From Acinetobacter brisouisimilis (GTDB taxonomy: Bacteria > Pseudomonadota > Gammaproteobacteria > Pseudomonadales > Moraxellaceae): a DNA stretch of 64,000 nt. The position numbers were made by a program, and so were the translations under genes. The notes beneath the pieces are model-generated. The model was not told the DNA's origin and ran no database searches. It saw nothing but the letters and a program-made list of their open reading frames with translations. Positions 30,203 through 39,508 of the stretch are shown here, one piece after another (position 1 is the first letter of the stretch; each line of letters starts with the position of its first letter). The stretch is taken from NCBI RefSeq assembly GCF_000368265.1, contig NZ_KB851219.1, positions 755,856 to 819,855 on the forward strand, read 5' to 3'.

Positions 30203-31582
30203 TTATGATCGTAGAAAAGGGGTAACCATTTTTCGAATATTGGTTTGCGCATCTAAAACAGTCATAAATGTATATGCACCAATGAACTTGCGACTAATAA
30301 ACATAAACTCTTTAGGTGGAACGCTAAAATAACGTGAAGCCATTGATTTACTGGCGCGTTGCATGACACGGCTATGTAGTTGGCTGGCTTTCCAGTTATA
30401 GCGGTTAAGTTCGTCCATTACACCTTTTGGGAGGTCAGGGTTGTTTTGTAAACTGCTAAATGGTTCAGTCGCCAGTAAAAATACTTTTGCCATGTCTGGC
30501 TTAATACTAGCAGGGATATTGTTAAAGAAATCATAACCCGTCATGGCCTGTACCATTTGTTCGAGGTTGTGCTGATAACCTGCACTAATCAGGTTATGTG
30601 CCACATTGAGTAGGTTCTGGTCAAACTGGCGAATGGCACCAAAATCTAAAAGTACAATTTTGTCAGGAATATCTTGTCCATCGCCTAAACGAACAAGGTA
30701 ATTACCAAAATTAGGGTCGGTTTGCATTTCACCCCATTCAAACAACTCACGAATAGCAATTTCAAGAGAGGCTTCGCCAAGCTGATTGCGGCGTTCTTGT
30801 GGTAATGCGAGCATGACAGGGCTATTGACGGGAATGCCTTCTTCAAAGCTCATGCAAAGAATCTGCGGGGTACAATAACGATCAATGATTTGAGGGACGA
30901 TATAACGGTGGTCATGCTCTAGATATTGAGCAAAACGCTGTGTCGTTGCTGCTTCAACATCATAACTCACCTCTCGATGCATCATTTCACGCACTTCTTC
31001 AAACCATTGATCAAATTCACGGGTTTGAGGCACCATATTGGTGAGTCGAATCATGCTTCTAAATAGATTCATATCTGAATCAATAGCATTGGCAACACCT
31101 GGGTATTGTATTTTGAGTGCAATATCTAAACCGTCCGATTTTCTTTTGGCGCGATGAACCTGTGCCAAAGATGCTGTACCAATCGGTTCTGGATTGATTT
31201 CTAGCTCATAATATTTTTCACCCAGCTCATTTTTTAAATGAGGTTGAATTGCGCTCCATTCCAATGCCATTGTTTGATTATTTAACGTGCTTAAGGCTTG
31301 GGTGATTTCGTCAGGGAGAAAGTGTTCACCATAGAGTGCCATCATTTGCCCAATTTTAACAATTGAACCTTTGAGTTTACCAATTTCAGAAACTAAATAG
31401 TCCGCTTGCTCTTTGAGTGTTTTTTTGCGCTTACGCTCTTTTTCTTCGTCACTTGAAAATATAGTGGTCGCATTTGATGTTGCCCAACGTGTACCTGCTA
31501 ATAAAGATGCTTTTACAATGGATAAACGTCGATCTATAGAAGATGTTTTTAAATTCTTTAACTTATCTTTCTGATCTGACAT
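30203..31582 (-). CDS. ABC1/AarF/UbiB-family atypical kinase-like protein
   Basis: This 459-aa protein has the UbiB-like KxGQ segment (IVKIGQMMALYGE), an alanine-rich loop PIGTASLAQVHRA, the lysine in ALKIQYPGV and the DFG motif (LLDFGAIRQF). The family supports quinone or lipid metabolism through ATPase activity. It lacks the two C-terminal membrane helices of true UbiB, and no ubi genes are adjacent, so I do not name it. I chose ATG 31582 over the GTG-like start three codons earlier, with AAGGAT upstream. The gene is monocistronic. Confidence 0.85.
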   Translation of the reverse strand: MSDQKDKLKNLKTSSIDRRLSIVKASLLAGTRWATSNATTIFSSDEEKERKRKKTLKEQADYLVSEIGKLKGSIVKIGQMMALYGEHFLPDEITQALSTLNNQTMALEWSAIQPHLKNELGEKYYELEINPEPIGTASLAQVHRAKRKSDGLDIALKIQYPGVANAIDSDMNLFRSMIRLTNMVPQTREFDQWFEEVREMMHREVSYDVEAATTQRFAQYLEHDHRYIVPQIIDRYCTPQILCMSFEEGIPVNSPVMLALPQERRNQLGEASLEIAIRELFEWGEMQTDPNFGNYLVRLGDGQDIPDKIVLLDFGAIRQFDQNLLNVAHNLISAGYQHNLEQMVQAMTGYDFFNNIPASIKPDMAKVFLLATEPFSSLQNNPDLPKGVMDELNRYNWKASQLHSRVMQRASKSMASRYFSVPPKEFMFISRKFIGAYTFMTVLDAQTNIRKMVTPFLRS

Positions 31583-31771
31583 CGAACACAATCCTTAAGA
31601 GAACGGAAATTTGAGCATAAGCTTTTTATTGTAACGAAAAAAAAGCTTTTCGTGCGTATTAAAACCGCTGAATGTCGAGATTCTTGTGGGATTTTGCAGA
31701 GTTTTGTACTGTTACTAAAAGTATGTTCATAATATCGCTACAATACAATCACTAGGGCAGAGGAGAAAAAT

Positions 31772-32074
31772 GTGAGCTATAAGCATAATAATCTGATGGC
31801 AATGCGTAAACATTACTGGAATGATTCATCGGTGCGGGTGCAACAAGAAAAACAGGCATTGAAGCATTTATTGGAGCATCAACAGATCTTTCCTGATATG
31901 CAAGAAGAAGATTTAAAATATTTTTTCTTTAGTTTGCCAAGTGAAGTTATTGTAAAAGGTTATGCACTTGGTTTTACACATGAGCGGGTACGAGATATGA
32001 TTCTTCAGCATATTACCGAAAATAAAACACGCCTTGAAAAACGTGAATTATTTAAAGTCAAATACAGAATATGA
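31772..32074 (+). CDS. Small hypothetical protein
   Basis: This 100-aa charged, helical protein begins SYKHNNLMAMRKHYW. It starts at a GTG because the ATG three bases before it runs into a stop; the ribosome site AGAGGAG is excellent. There are no cysteines or membrane segments. I recognise no family. It stands alone between the ABC1-like gene (divergent) and marR (convergent). Confidence 0.7.
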   Translation: MSYKHNNLMAMRKHYWNDSSVRVQQEKQALKHLLEHQQIFPDMQEEDLKYFFFSLPSEVIVKGYALGFTHERVRDMILQHITENKTRLEKRELFKVKYRI

Positions 32075-32118
32075 TAATTTTACCCACTTATTTGTTGGAT
32101 CTTGTAATCAAAATCAAG

Positions 32119-32583
32119 TTAATGCGAAAGATTTTTGAAAATATGCTGTAATTGAGCAAGCAATTTTTCAATTTGCAATGGTGTTAGTCCTGTGAATGCC
32201 TCTTCGAGAACAATACCTGTTAAGTCATTAATTTTTTTAAGCATATCTTCGCCCTTTTCAGTAAGCACGACACGAGTAATGCGGGCATCTTCAGTGCATG
32301 AATGGGTATCAATATAACCTTCATCTTTAAGACGATAAACGAGTTTTGTTGTTGTTGACATTTTGGATATGAGAACTTCTGATAACTCAGAAACACTGGC
32401 ATTGGGTCTGGTTAATAATGCAGCTAATACACGGCGACGAGAGTTATCCATTCCATATTTTTTGAGGACGTGATCGACATTCTCGACATACTTTTGATGA
32501 ATTTGGGTAATCCAGTAAAATGGAAAGTTGTTGGTCTGAATATTATCTGCAGCAGGTAAATATTTCGCATATTTTTTGCTCAT
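32119..32583 (-). CDS. MarR-family transcriptional regulator
   Basis: This 154-aa dimeric winged-helix protein has its DNA-binding core in LLTRPNASVSELSEVLISKMSTTTKLVYRLKDEGYI and the wing in THSCTEDARITRVVLTEKG. MarR proteins usually repress efflux or aromatic-catabolic genes and respond to small phenolics. Its target is unknown: the next gene upstream on either strand is not an obvious partner. Confidence 0.88.
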   Translation of the reverse strand: MSKKYAKYLPAADNIQTNNFPFYWITQIHQKYVENVDHVLKKYGMDNSRRRVLAALLTRPNASVSELSEVLISKMSTTTKLVYRLKDEGYIDTHSCTEDARITRVVLTEKGEDMLKKINDLTGIVLEEAFTGLTPLQIEKLLAQLQHIFKNLSH

Positions 32584-32962
32584 GTGTAGTTAGCCTTTTT
32601 TGTATTATTTATGATCATATTGTGAACAAAATCACGTAAAAAGTAAATATTATACAAAAAAGTAATTTTTATTTTTTTTGAAATAAAACTTTATAAATAA
32701 AAGTAATAAATATACCTTCTCAATCTTTTTGTTTTCTCTTTATGGTAAAAATATAAATGAGATATAAGATATGATGAAAGAGTTTTAATCGTTTAAAAAC
32801 TGATTGTCAGGTATGGCTCTGATTGTTGAATTGGATATGACGTCAAAATTTTATAAATTATAAAATGGGATTTTACGAGAATACTTCTTTAATGATGAAC
32901 TTTAGAATTTAGCTCTATAAAACAGGTCAGGAAAGTGTTTTCCTGACCTTGATCTAATTTAT
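32584..32962. other. 379-bp gap between marR and ychF
   Basis: A+T-rich, with the marR promoter at its left end and the ychF terminator at its right end. Nothing else is seen. Confidence 0.5.
32924..32949 (-). terminator. Terminator of ychF
   Basis: 11-bp arms at 32924-32934 and 32939-32949 around GTGT, with a short T-run on the minus-strand side (TGTTTTAT), 14 nt past the ychF stop. Confidence 0.82.
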
Positions 32963-34054
32963 TTAGACGTTAAAACGGAAATGCATGACATCGCCATCTT
33001 GTACGATGTAAGTTTTTCCTTCAAGACGCCATTTTCCAGCTTCTTTTGCGCCTGCTTCGCCGTTGTACTGTACAAAGTCGTTATAAGCCACAACTTCTGC
33101 ACGGATAAAGCCTTTCTCAAAGTCAGTGTGAATCACGCCTGCCGCTTGTGGTGCAGTTGCACCCACTTTAACTGTCCAAGCACGAACTTCTTGTACACCC
33201 GCAGTAAAGTAGGTTTGTAAGCCAAGTAAGCTATAGCCTGCACGAATGACGATATTTAAGCCTGGTTCCTGCATACCCATGGCTTCAAGAAATTCAGCAC
33301 GTTCATCATCTTCAAGTAAAGAAATTTCAGCTTCGATCTGGTTGCATAATGGTACAACAATCGCATTTTCTTCTTCTGCCAGTTTACGTACAGCGTCAAG
33401 ATGCGGGTTGTTCTCAAAACCATCTTCTGCGACATTGGCAATATACATGGTTGGTTTGAGAGTGAGTAAACCATAACCGCGTAGCAGTTTACGATCATCA
33501 TCAGACAAATCCGCAGCGCGAGCAGGTTTACCTTCATCAAGTAAAGGCAGGATTTTTTCTAGAATGGCTTTGGTTGCAATTGCTTCTTTATCACCGCTTT
33601 TGGCGATTTTGGCTAAACGGGTTAAAGACTTGTTTACAGTGTCCATGTCCGCAAGTGCAAGTTCGGTGTTAATTGTGGCAATATCATCTAGCGGATCGAT
33701 TTTACCGTTGACGTGAATGACGTTTTCATCTTCAAAACAACGCACTACATGGGCAATCGCATCGGTTTCGCGAATATTTGCCAAGAACTGGTTACCTAAA
33801 CCTTCACCTTTAGATGCACCAGCAACAAGCCCTGCAATATCTACAAATTCCATTGTTGTCGGTAGAATACGCTGAGGATTGACGATCGTTGCCAATTTGT
33901 CTAAACGTGCATCTGGAACAGGCACAATCCCTGTGTTGGGTTCAATGGTACAAAATGGAAAGTTTTCCGCAGCAATCGCAGCTTTGGTTAATGCATTAAA
34001 AAGCGTTGATTTCCCGACGTTTGGTAAACCAACAATACCACAATTAAAACCCAT
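32963..34054 (-). CDS. ychF: Ribosome-associated ATPase YchF (OLA1 subfamily)
   Basis: This 363-aa cytoplasmic Obg-like P-loop protein prefers ATP over GTP. Walker A is GLPNVGKST (8-16), Walker B DIAGLV (~73). The G4 NKxD motif is replaced by NQIEAE, which explains the ATP preference. A helical insert and a C-terminal TGS domain follow (residues ~280-363, [15 protein letters not shown]...). It is conserved in length. No pth gene neighbours it here. Confidence 0.95.
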   Translation of the reverse strand: MGFNCGIVGLPNVGKSTLFNALTKAAIAAENFPFCTIEPNTGIVPVPDARLDKLATIVNPQRILPTTMEFVDIAGLVAGASKGEGLGNQFLANIRETDAIAHVVRCFEDENVIHVNGKIDPLDDIATINTELALADMDTVNKSLTRLAKIAKSGDKEAIATKAILEKILPLLDEGKPARAADLSDDDRKLLRGYGLLTLKPTMYIANVAEDGFENNPHLDAVRKLAEEENAIVVPLCNQIEAEISLLEDDERAEFLEAMGMQEPGLNIVIRAGYSLLGLQTYFTAGVQEVRAWTVKVGATAPQAAGVIHTDFEKGFIRAEVVAYNDFVQYNGEAGAKEAGKWRLEGKTYIVQDGDVMHFRFNV

Positions 34055-34300
34055 GCAAGACTCACAAAAGTTGTTATGTAAAATTGCTAGTGATTTTACA
34101 ACAAAGCAGCGTTAAAGTCAGGTGATGATCGAGTGATGATGGGTTATCTGCCATATAAAAAGTACATGAATGTTTTTATTTTTGAACATTTGCATGTTTA
34201 ACTCGGTATAAATGGGCATTGAGTTTGCTCAATTTCCTCACTAAAGTAATAAGGTATGCTCGAATCTATAATTAAAATAGTGATCAATTAGGAGAGATCT

Positions 34301-35050
34301 ATGCGCACTTTATACCAATTTCCATTGTCACATTTTTGTGAAAAAGCGCGTTGGTTACTCGATCATAAAGAGCTGGATTTTGTCGCTCATAATCTGGCTC
34401 CAGGCTTTCATCGGGCATTTGCACGCCTGAAAACCGGGCAAAATAATTTGCCTATTTTAAAGGATGACACTCACTGGATTGCGGATTCGACCGAGATTGC
34501 CCGTTATCTGGATGAAACCTACCCAGAGCATAATCTGCTGCCAAACCGTTTTGGGTTGCGGGAAGAAGTTTTACATCTTAATCATGAAGCCAATTTACTC
34601 GGTGTACACGTGCGTCACTGGGTCTGGTCACAAATGATTGTCCGTAATAATACGTCATTAGATACTTTGTTGGGTGAAAGTGGTTATTTACGTAAATTAA
34701 AAAAATACTCCAAACCTTTGGTGAAAACTTTAATTAGTCATGGTTTTCAACTAGATGCGGAAAGACTGGCAGAATCTAAACAGTATATTTTGACCTTTGC
34801 TGAAAAATTTACAACACAGCCGCGCTATTTGCTCGCCGAGCGCCTAACACTGGCTGATATCGCGGTATGTTCAATGCTGGCTCCCTTGTTAAATATTGCA
34901 GGAACACCATGGGAGCTCGACAGTTTTGATAGGATTTCTGACGAGGCTTATGCATTTTCATTGCAATTACAAAACTTGCCGATTGGGCAATATGTGATGC
35001 AGATCTATGCAACTGAGCGTAATGCACGTGTCGACTGGCACGGTATTTAG
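34301..35050 (+). CDS. Glutathione S-transferase-family protein
   Basis: This 249-aa protein has a thioredoxin-like N-terminal domain (MRTLYQFPLSHFCEKARWLLDHK) where S9/C13 are near the glutathione site, cis-Pro in QNNLPIL and the SNAIL/SDTEIA-type loop IADSTEIARYLDE. The all-helical C-terminal domain includes LTLADIAVCSML. AGGAGA precedes the ATG. The C-terminal domain is longer than most bacterial GSTs. Substrate unknown. It converges on the LRAT-like gene, leaving only 3 bp between the two stop codons. Confidence 0.85.
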   Translation: MRTLYQFPLSHFCEKARWLLDHKELDFVAHNLAPGFHRAFARLKTGQNNLPILKDDTHWIADSTEIARYLDETYPEHNLLPNRFGLREEVLHLNHEANLLGVHVRHWVWSQMIVRNNTSLDTLLGESGYLRKLKKYSKPLVKTLISHGFQLDAERLAESKQYILTFAEKFTTQPRYLLAERLTLADIAVCSMLAPLLNIAGTPWELDSFDRISDEAYAFSLQLQNLPIGQYVMQIYATERNARVDWHGI

Positions 35051-35053
35051 TCG

Positions 35054-35578
35054 TTATTTTTTAGGCTCTTGCTTGTAAGTGAGATGGGTTGAGAGCTGAG
35101 TTCTGGCTTTGTCGCGTAGTTTCTTTTTGATGTATAACACCAGTGCAAAACTGGTGGTTGCGATGGTTAAGAACAGGCTATTCATATAACTCATAATAGA
35201 ACTCACATAGCCAATTGTGGTGAGTCTATTCATCATTTTAATGACTTGTGGGCTACTTTCCAGACCTGTAATTGCCCAACTGCATAAGTGTTCGCAATTA
35301 TTGATAATGAGATGATAGTTGTTTTCGTGCATGCGTGAGCGCATACGCCGAACCACTGCTCGTCCTTTATATTTTGGCTGTTGATAATGGCGGACCAGAA
35401 TCTTTTTACCATGTGAAAACTGGGCGAGGCTGGTCATTTCAATAGGTTTTTTCTTAAACAGATGGGCAAAACCAGAATAATGAATGACACGCCCACGTCC
35501 TGCATAAATACCGTGATGGGTGTAACCAAAGTGTTTCACAATCAGATGTGTACCAACGCTGAAAGGGACTTTCGCCAT
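35054..35578 (-). CDS. LRAT/NC-domain (NlpC/P60-like) membrane-anchored thiol enzyme
   Basis: This 174-aa protein carries the circularly permuted NlpC/P60 fold of the lecithin:retinol acyltransferase family: HHGIYAGRGRVIHYSG contains H22 and H33, and NCEHLCSW contains C95, the predicted nucleophile. A hydrophobic segment at ~121-150 followed by basic residues would anchor it in a membrane, as in vertebrate LRAT/PLA2G16 proteins. Likely chemistry is acyl transfer or thioesterase/amidase activity on lipids. Function in bacteria is little known. It sits alone, before a 590-bp gap. Confidence 0.78.
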   Translation of the reverse strand: MAKVPFSVGTHLIVKHFGYTHHGIYAGRGRVIHYSGFAHLFKKKPIEMTSLAQFSHGKKILVRHYQQPKYKGRAVVRRMRSRMHENNYHLIINNCEHLCSWAITGLESSPQVIKMMNRLTTIGYVSSIMSYMNSLFLTIATTSFALVLYIKKKLRDKARTQLSTHLTYKQEPKK

Positions 35579-35825
35579 ATTCTCTTTACACTACAAAGAT
35601 TTATAAAGCCAAGGGTTAGATGAAGCAGCAAGAGCATAGCATAATTCGGACTAAATCACTCAGGTTGGGGGTGGTCATTTATGAGAAGCTTTGTTACGGA
35701 TTTGCACATTTACAAGGTGGATGCTTGATCAATGAATAACAGTTTTTTATGGATGAGATCAATTTTTAGAGACTTAAAATTTAAAAGAAACAAGGATAAA
35801 CCCGATTGATCATAGTTCACACTTT

Positions 35826-35860
35826 ACTTTTTATGTTGACCATACAGAGACATAAAAAGT
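35826..35860. repeat. Orphan 11-bp hairpin in an intergenic gap
   Basis: ACTTTTTATGT (35826-35836) pairs exactly with ACATAAAAAGT (35850-35860). No coding region ends nearby on either strand. T-runs are short, so a terminator of an unseen small RNA or an operator are both possible. Confidence 0.45.
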
Positions 35861-36106
35861 GTTTTATGACTAGATAAAGCTAAAATTTATACTTAATCAT
35901 TTGCCTTAAAGATGAGCAATTGAAAAAATTTCAAAGAATCCATTTTGTGGGTAGGCTCATCTCAAGTTGACGATTGAAATACAGCAATATGTTGGGTTTT
36001 GCTGTGAGAAATATCTGTACCGCAAAATGCTTCTCTTTCTATTTTTAGAAAAAGAAATAAGTTTATGATTTGTATCTAAAATTAATTATATTTGTTATCT
36101 AGCGAA

Positions 36107-36136
36107 TTTAAGGAGATGAGTAATGATCTCCTTAAA
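36107..36136 (-). terminator. Terminator of the PAP2 phosphatase gene
   Basis: 11-bp arms (36107-36117 and 36126-36136) around an 8-nt loop, 28 nt beyond the stop. The core AAGGAGAT/ATCTCCTT is the same as in the argF terminator. Confidence 0.78.
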
Positions 36137-36164
36137 TACTACACTAATCTTTGAGGTAGCCTTA

Positions 36165-36728
36165 TTAGATATGAGTAGATGGTTTTTGTTGGGATTCACG
36201 AAATTCCAAGTATTTGCATAACACCAAGTTACCTAAGATGTTAATAAATAAAGCTAGTAAAAACGCGCCGATAATATCAACAGGAAAATGTACGCCAAGA
36301 TACACGCGTGACCAGCCCACAAGCCAAGCCAGTGCGAGGCAAATACTGCCGACTAATTTTTCGCGGCTAAATAATAAAAATGCCAACGCCATGCTGCTCA
36401 TAGCAAGCATATGGTGGCTTGGAAAAGAATTGGTTGCCGCGTGATGAATCAGTTTATGTCCCAAATTAAGCGCAAAAGGGCGAGGGTGATAATAAAATTT
36501 GTCAATCAGGGCTGCGATGATAGAGGTAATCGCTGTAAAAACTGCTGCCTTGATGGCTGGAATTTTAAAACGCTTAGGGCGAAAGAAGGTGAGAGCCAAT
36601 AATCCAATGACAAATATTGTGACAAGATCATGCGAAATAAAAATTGCAAATTTGACCAAGAAAGGATTTGGGTTTGCTGATGCATTGATGAGTCCAAATA
36701 ATTGGAAATTAAGCATTTCTAGTGACAT
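36165..36728 (-). CDS. PAP2-family membrane phosphatase, probable BcrC-type undecaprenyl-diphosphatase
   Basis: This 187-aa inner-membrane protein has about five or six helices and the three PAP2 motifs: K-x6-RP (KFYYHPRPF), SFPSHHM and SRVYLGVHFPVD. The second motif is PSHH instead of PSGH. In PAP2 enzymes this pattern dephosphorylates lipid pyrophosphates such as undecaprenyl-PP, recycling the carrier made by UppS (57.3 kb). Two tandem ATGs exist; I chose the second (36728), 5 nt after GAGG. A perfect palindrome lies just upstream. Confidence 0.85.
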   Translation of the reverse strand: MSLEMLNFQLFGLINASANPNPFLVKFAIFISHDLVTIFVIGLLALTFFRPKRFKIPAIKAAVFTAITSIIAALIDKFYYHPRPFALNLGHKLIHHAATNSFPSHHMLAMSSMALAFLLFSREKLVGSICLALAWLVGWSRVYLGVHFPVDIIGAFLLALFINILGNLVLCKYLEFRESQQKPSTHI

Positions 36729-36740
36729 CATGACCTCAGA

Positions 36741-36759
36741 AAAAAGCACTGTGCTTTTT
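36741..36759. repeat. 9-bp palindrome with one central base upstream of the PAP2 gene
   Basis: AAAAAGCAC (36741-36749) is an exact complement of GTGCTTTTT (36751-36759). It is 12 nt before the start codon, so it lies in the leader or operator of the gene. Confidence 0.5.
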
Positions 36760-37434
36760 ATTTAACTTGGCCGCCAATTGAATGACGGCAATATTAAGCT
36801 TTGCTTAGATTTTAATTGAATGAAAATAATAAGAATAGTGAATTAATTTTCAATCGCCTGCACGCGAGTTGCCAAAAACTTTTAGCCCATGATTGAGATT
36901 GCTTTGACTGGGTGCAAAGTTAAATCAGGATACACTTTAGGATTTGTTGAATATTCACAATCGCAGAACTGTTCTCAATAGCGTTTCGAGCTAAATTCTT
37001 AGCATCATTCAGTGTGCACTATAAAAAAATATTGGATTTTTCTAATCAAGACGAGAAAAATAAATAAATTATCTATAAATTTGCCATAAAAATAGTGAAA
37101 TAGCCTGTTTATTTAAAAATATACTAGTTGAGTTAACTAGGATTAGACGGGTTATTACGCGTAGATTCATTGGATGAATCAAAATAGATTTGGGGTTTAA
37201 GTCCCTAAATTTATCATGTTATACAGCCAACGATTTACATCAGCTTGAAGATCAAGCAATGGAAAATATACTTTATTTTCTATATGTTTTTGGTCGTGGA
37301 CGCGATGCAAATGATCATCTCAGTACGTCAAACCTTCTTCTTTTAGTTATCCATTTAGAGAGCAACATCTAGAAATTGGTGAAAATGCTAAACCGTCATT
37401 CATCAAGATTTCAAATACAGGTTGGGAATAAACG
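36760..37434. other. 675-bp gap before alr, possibly holding gene remnants
   Basis: Contains the divergent promoters, a CTAGTT/AACTAG inverted repeat (37124-37140), and a short coding-like fragment (36920-37018, minus). A 60-codon plus-strand frame at 37190 starts with TTG and looks like chance. Confidence 0.45.
36920..37018 (-). pseudogene. Possible remnant of a nucleoside-deaminase C-terminus
   Basis: The minus strand reads LNDAKNLARNAIENSSA in a 32-codon open frame that has no start codon and ends at TAA. The pattern resembles the LarNsieaSF helix near the end of adenosine deaminases. It is too short to be sure and could be coincidence. Confidence 0.2.
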
Positions 37435-38532
37435 ATGTCACGTCCAATTACGGCAATTATTCATCATGAAGCATTAGCACATAACTTGGCTATGGTTCGC
37501 AGTACCGTTGAAAATAGTCAAGTCTTTGCCGTAGTCAAAGCAAATGCATATGGTCATCGCATTGAAAATGTTTACAGTGCATTTAAAACAGCGGATGGCT
37601 TCGCTCTACTCGATATTGCTGAAGCGAAAAAGTTACGTGCTTTAGGATGGGACGGACCGATTATATTGCTCGAAGGGATATTCTCACCACAAGACCTTTT
37701 TGATTGCACTCAATATAACTTGAGTTTTGCGATTCATAATGAAACACAGGTGAAATGGGTTCAGCAACATCAATATCCTGCTCAATTTAATGTATTTTTA
37801 AAAATGAATAACGGTATGAACCGTTTAGGGTTTAAACCGAGCGAATATGTAAGTATTTGGAATCAATTACATTTAAATTCTGCAATCAAAAGCATCACGC
37901 ATATGATGCATTTTTCTGATGCAGATGGTGAGCGTTTAGGCAAACCAGGCATTAACTATCAATTAGAAACCTTTGAAGAAACCGTCAAAGATTTGCCAGG
38001 TAAACGTTCAGTCAGTAATAGTGCGGCCATTCTTCGATACAAGCTTCATTCAGATTATGTTCGTAGCGGTATTGTGCTTTACGGTAGTTCACCAGATTAT
38101 CCAACACATACCATCCATGACTGGAATCTAAAACCCACCATGACGCTGAAAAGTGAATTAATCGCAATTCAGGATTTGCAAGATCATGAAACGATTGGCT
38201 ATGGTTCGACTTTCACTACAGAAGGGCCAATGAAAATCGGGATTGTGGCTTGTGGTTATGCAGATGGATATCAACGTGTATCACCAACAGGTACGCCAGT
38301 TCTGGTGAATGGGGTTCGAACTCGACTGATTGGTCGAGTGAGTATGGATATGCTTGCTGTCGATGTCACCCATATTAGCGATGCACAAGTCGGTAGTGAA
38401 GTTGTACTTTGGGGCAAATCTTCTTCTGGCACAATTTTACCGATTGATGAAGTTGCGAGCGCATCTGGAACTGTCGGCTATGAACTGATGTGCGGCGTCA
38501 CATCAAGAGTTACTTTTTTAAATCAACCGTAG
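37435..38532 (+). CDS. alr: Alanine racemase
   Basis: This 365-aa PLP enzyme makes D-alanine for peptidoglycan or, in catabolic form, starts L-alanine use. The PLP-lysine motif AVVKANAYGHR (~33-43), the C-terminal catalytic tyrosine region (GYGSTFTTEG) and VSMDMLAVDVT are present. KANAYGH is followed by R instead of the usual G. ridA follows 11 nt downstream, which suggests the catabolic DadX role, though no dadA is next to it here. Confidence 0.94.
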   Translation: MSRPITAIIHHEALAHNLAMVRSTVENSQVFAVVKANAYGHRIENVYSAFKTADGFALLDIAEAKKLRALGWDGPIILLEGIFSPQDLFDCTQYNLSFAIHNETQVKWVQQHQYPAQFNVFLKMNNGMNRLGFKPSEYVSIWNQLHLNSAIKSITHMMHFSDADGERLGKPGINYQLETFEETVKDLPGKRSVSNSAAILRYKLHSDYVRSGIVLYGSSPDYPTHTIHDWNLKPTMTLKSELIAIQDLQDHETIGYGSTFTTEGPMKIGIVACGYADGYQRVSPTGTPVLVNGVRTRLIGRVSMDMLAVDVTHISDAQVGSEVVLWGKSSSGTILPIDEVASASGTVGYELMCGVTSRVTFLNQP

Positions 38533-38543
38533 AGAAATCACAC

Positions 38544-38903
38544 ATGTCAAATTCTAGCATTGAGCATTTTAAAACAACGGAAGTCATGAGTGCAGTGACT
38601 GTATTCAATAGCGTTGTTTATTTATCTGGTCAAGTACCTAAAAACACCGATTTGGATATTGAAGGTCAAACCAAAGAGATCTTGGCAACGATTGATGAGT
38701 TGTTAGCTTTGGCAAACACCGATAAAACTAAATTGATTTCAGCTCAGGTTTTCATCAAAAATCTAGAAGATTTCCCAAAATTTAACGCAATCTGGGTGGA
38801 TTGGTTAAAAGGCAATGCAACTCCTGCGCGTGCGACCATTCAAGCAGATTTAGTTAACCCGAAATGGTTAATTGAAATTGCTGTAACAGCAGCTCAAATT
38901 TAA
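38544..38903 (+). CDS. ridA: RidA-family enamine/imine deaminase
   Basis: This 119-aa trimeric protein hydrolyses reactive enamines such as 2-aminoacrylate that leak from PLP enzymes. The conserved arginine lies in TPARATIQADL, and the YLSGQVPKN start is typical. The frame extends upstream into alr, but ATG 38544 has the right length and lies 11 nt past alr. Pairing with alr is sensible because PLP racemases can release such intermediates. Some of these RidA homologues act on imines formed by amino-acid oxidation. Confidence 0.9.
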   Translation: MSNSSIEHFKTTEVMSAVTVFNSVVYLSGQVPKNTDLDIEGQTKEILATIDELLALANTDKTKLISAQVFIKNLEDFPKFNAIWVDWLKGNATPARATIQADLVNPKWLIEIAVTAAQI

Positions 38904-39508
38904 GTTCATTCATAGTGCTATTTTCTATTCAATGAATATAGGGGTGTCCTTATTTGATAAATAGTTCAGAAATGACTATTTTGATGCTAAATGATTTATT
39001 CAATAGACTTCTTTCATAATTGTCTACACCCTCTTTATTTTTCTCCCATAAGGAGAAATAAAAAGGACTTATGAAAGAAGTCCAATAAACAATATTTTAT
39101 CTGCATCATTCAATCAAATCTGGACACGCCTAGATCACAAACGAGGATATGGAGCAATATTATCCAGTAATCTGTCATCAGATTCCCCTTATTTTCGATT
39201 GTTCACTTCACAACCAAGAAAAATAACAGGTTTTGTGAGCCTTTTTCTTTTGTAATCCAGTCGTTATTCTAAGATTTACTCACCAACATATACGGGATGA
39301 TTTATCTTTAGCTCAATCATCGCGAATCATATAAATATTCAGATTTTTGAAAAGTAAAACTGTGTGTGATTTCATCACTAAAATAGAATTCAATTGAAAA
39401 TGCTGCAAATTGCCCAATATTAATCTTCGGCAGTTAAAGACAACTGAAATAACACCAAGTATGATCAAGTCATGTGGTGTTGAGTTCAGAAAAAAATTAG
39501 GACGATAT
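38904..39508. other. 605-bp gap before pepN with a nested inverted repeat
   Basis: No gene is seen. The main structure is at 39006-39082. An upstream ATG-less frame joins pepN at 39410 but has no coding character. Confidence 0.5.
39006..39082. repeat. Nested hairpin with 14-bp perfect outer arms
   Basis: GACTTCTTTCATAA (39006-39019) is exactly complementary to 39069-39082. Inside, TTTCTCC (39040-39046) pairs with GGAGAAA (39052-39058). It may be the ridA terminator, a structured RNA, or a small transposon-like repeat. Confidence 0.55.

Larger units (their letters stand above)
35579..36164. other. 586-bp A+T-rich gap with two strong hairpins
   Basis: No gene is seen. One hairpin (36107-36136) terminates the PAP2 gene. 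The other (35826-35860, 11-bp arms, 13-nt loop) does not follow any gene I can see and may mark a small RNA. Confidence 0.5.

Noticed and set aside
37190..37372. 60-codon plus-strand frame before alr
   Set aside because: Begins with TTG without a ribosome site and shows no recognisable pattern; probably chance in a non-coding gap.
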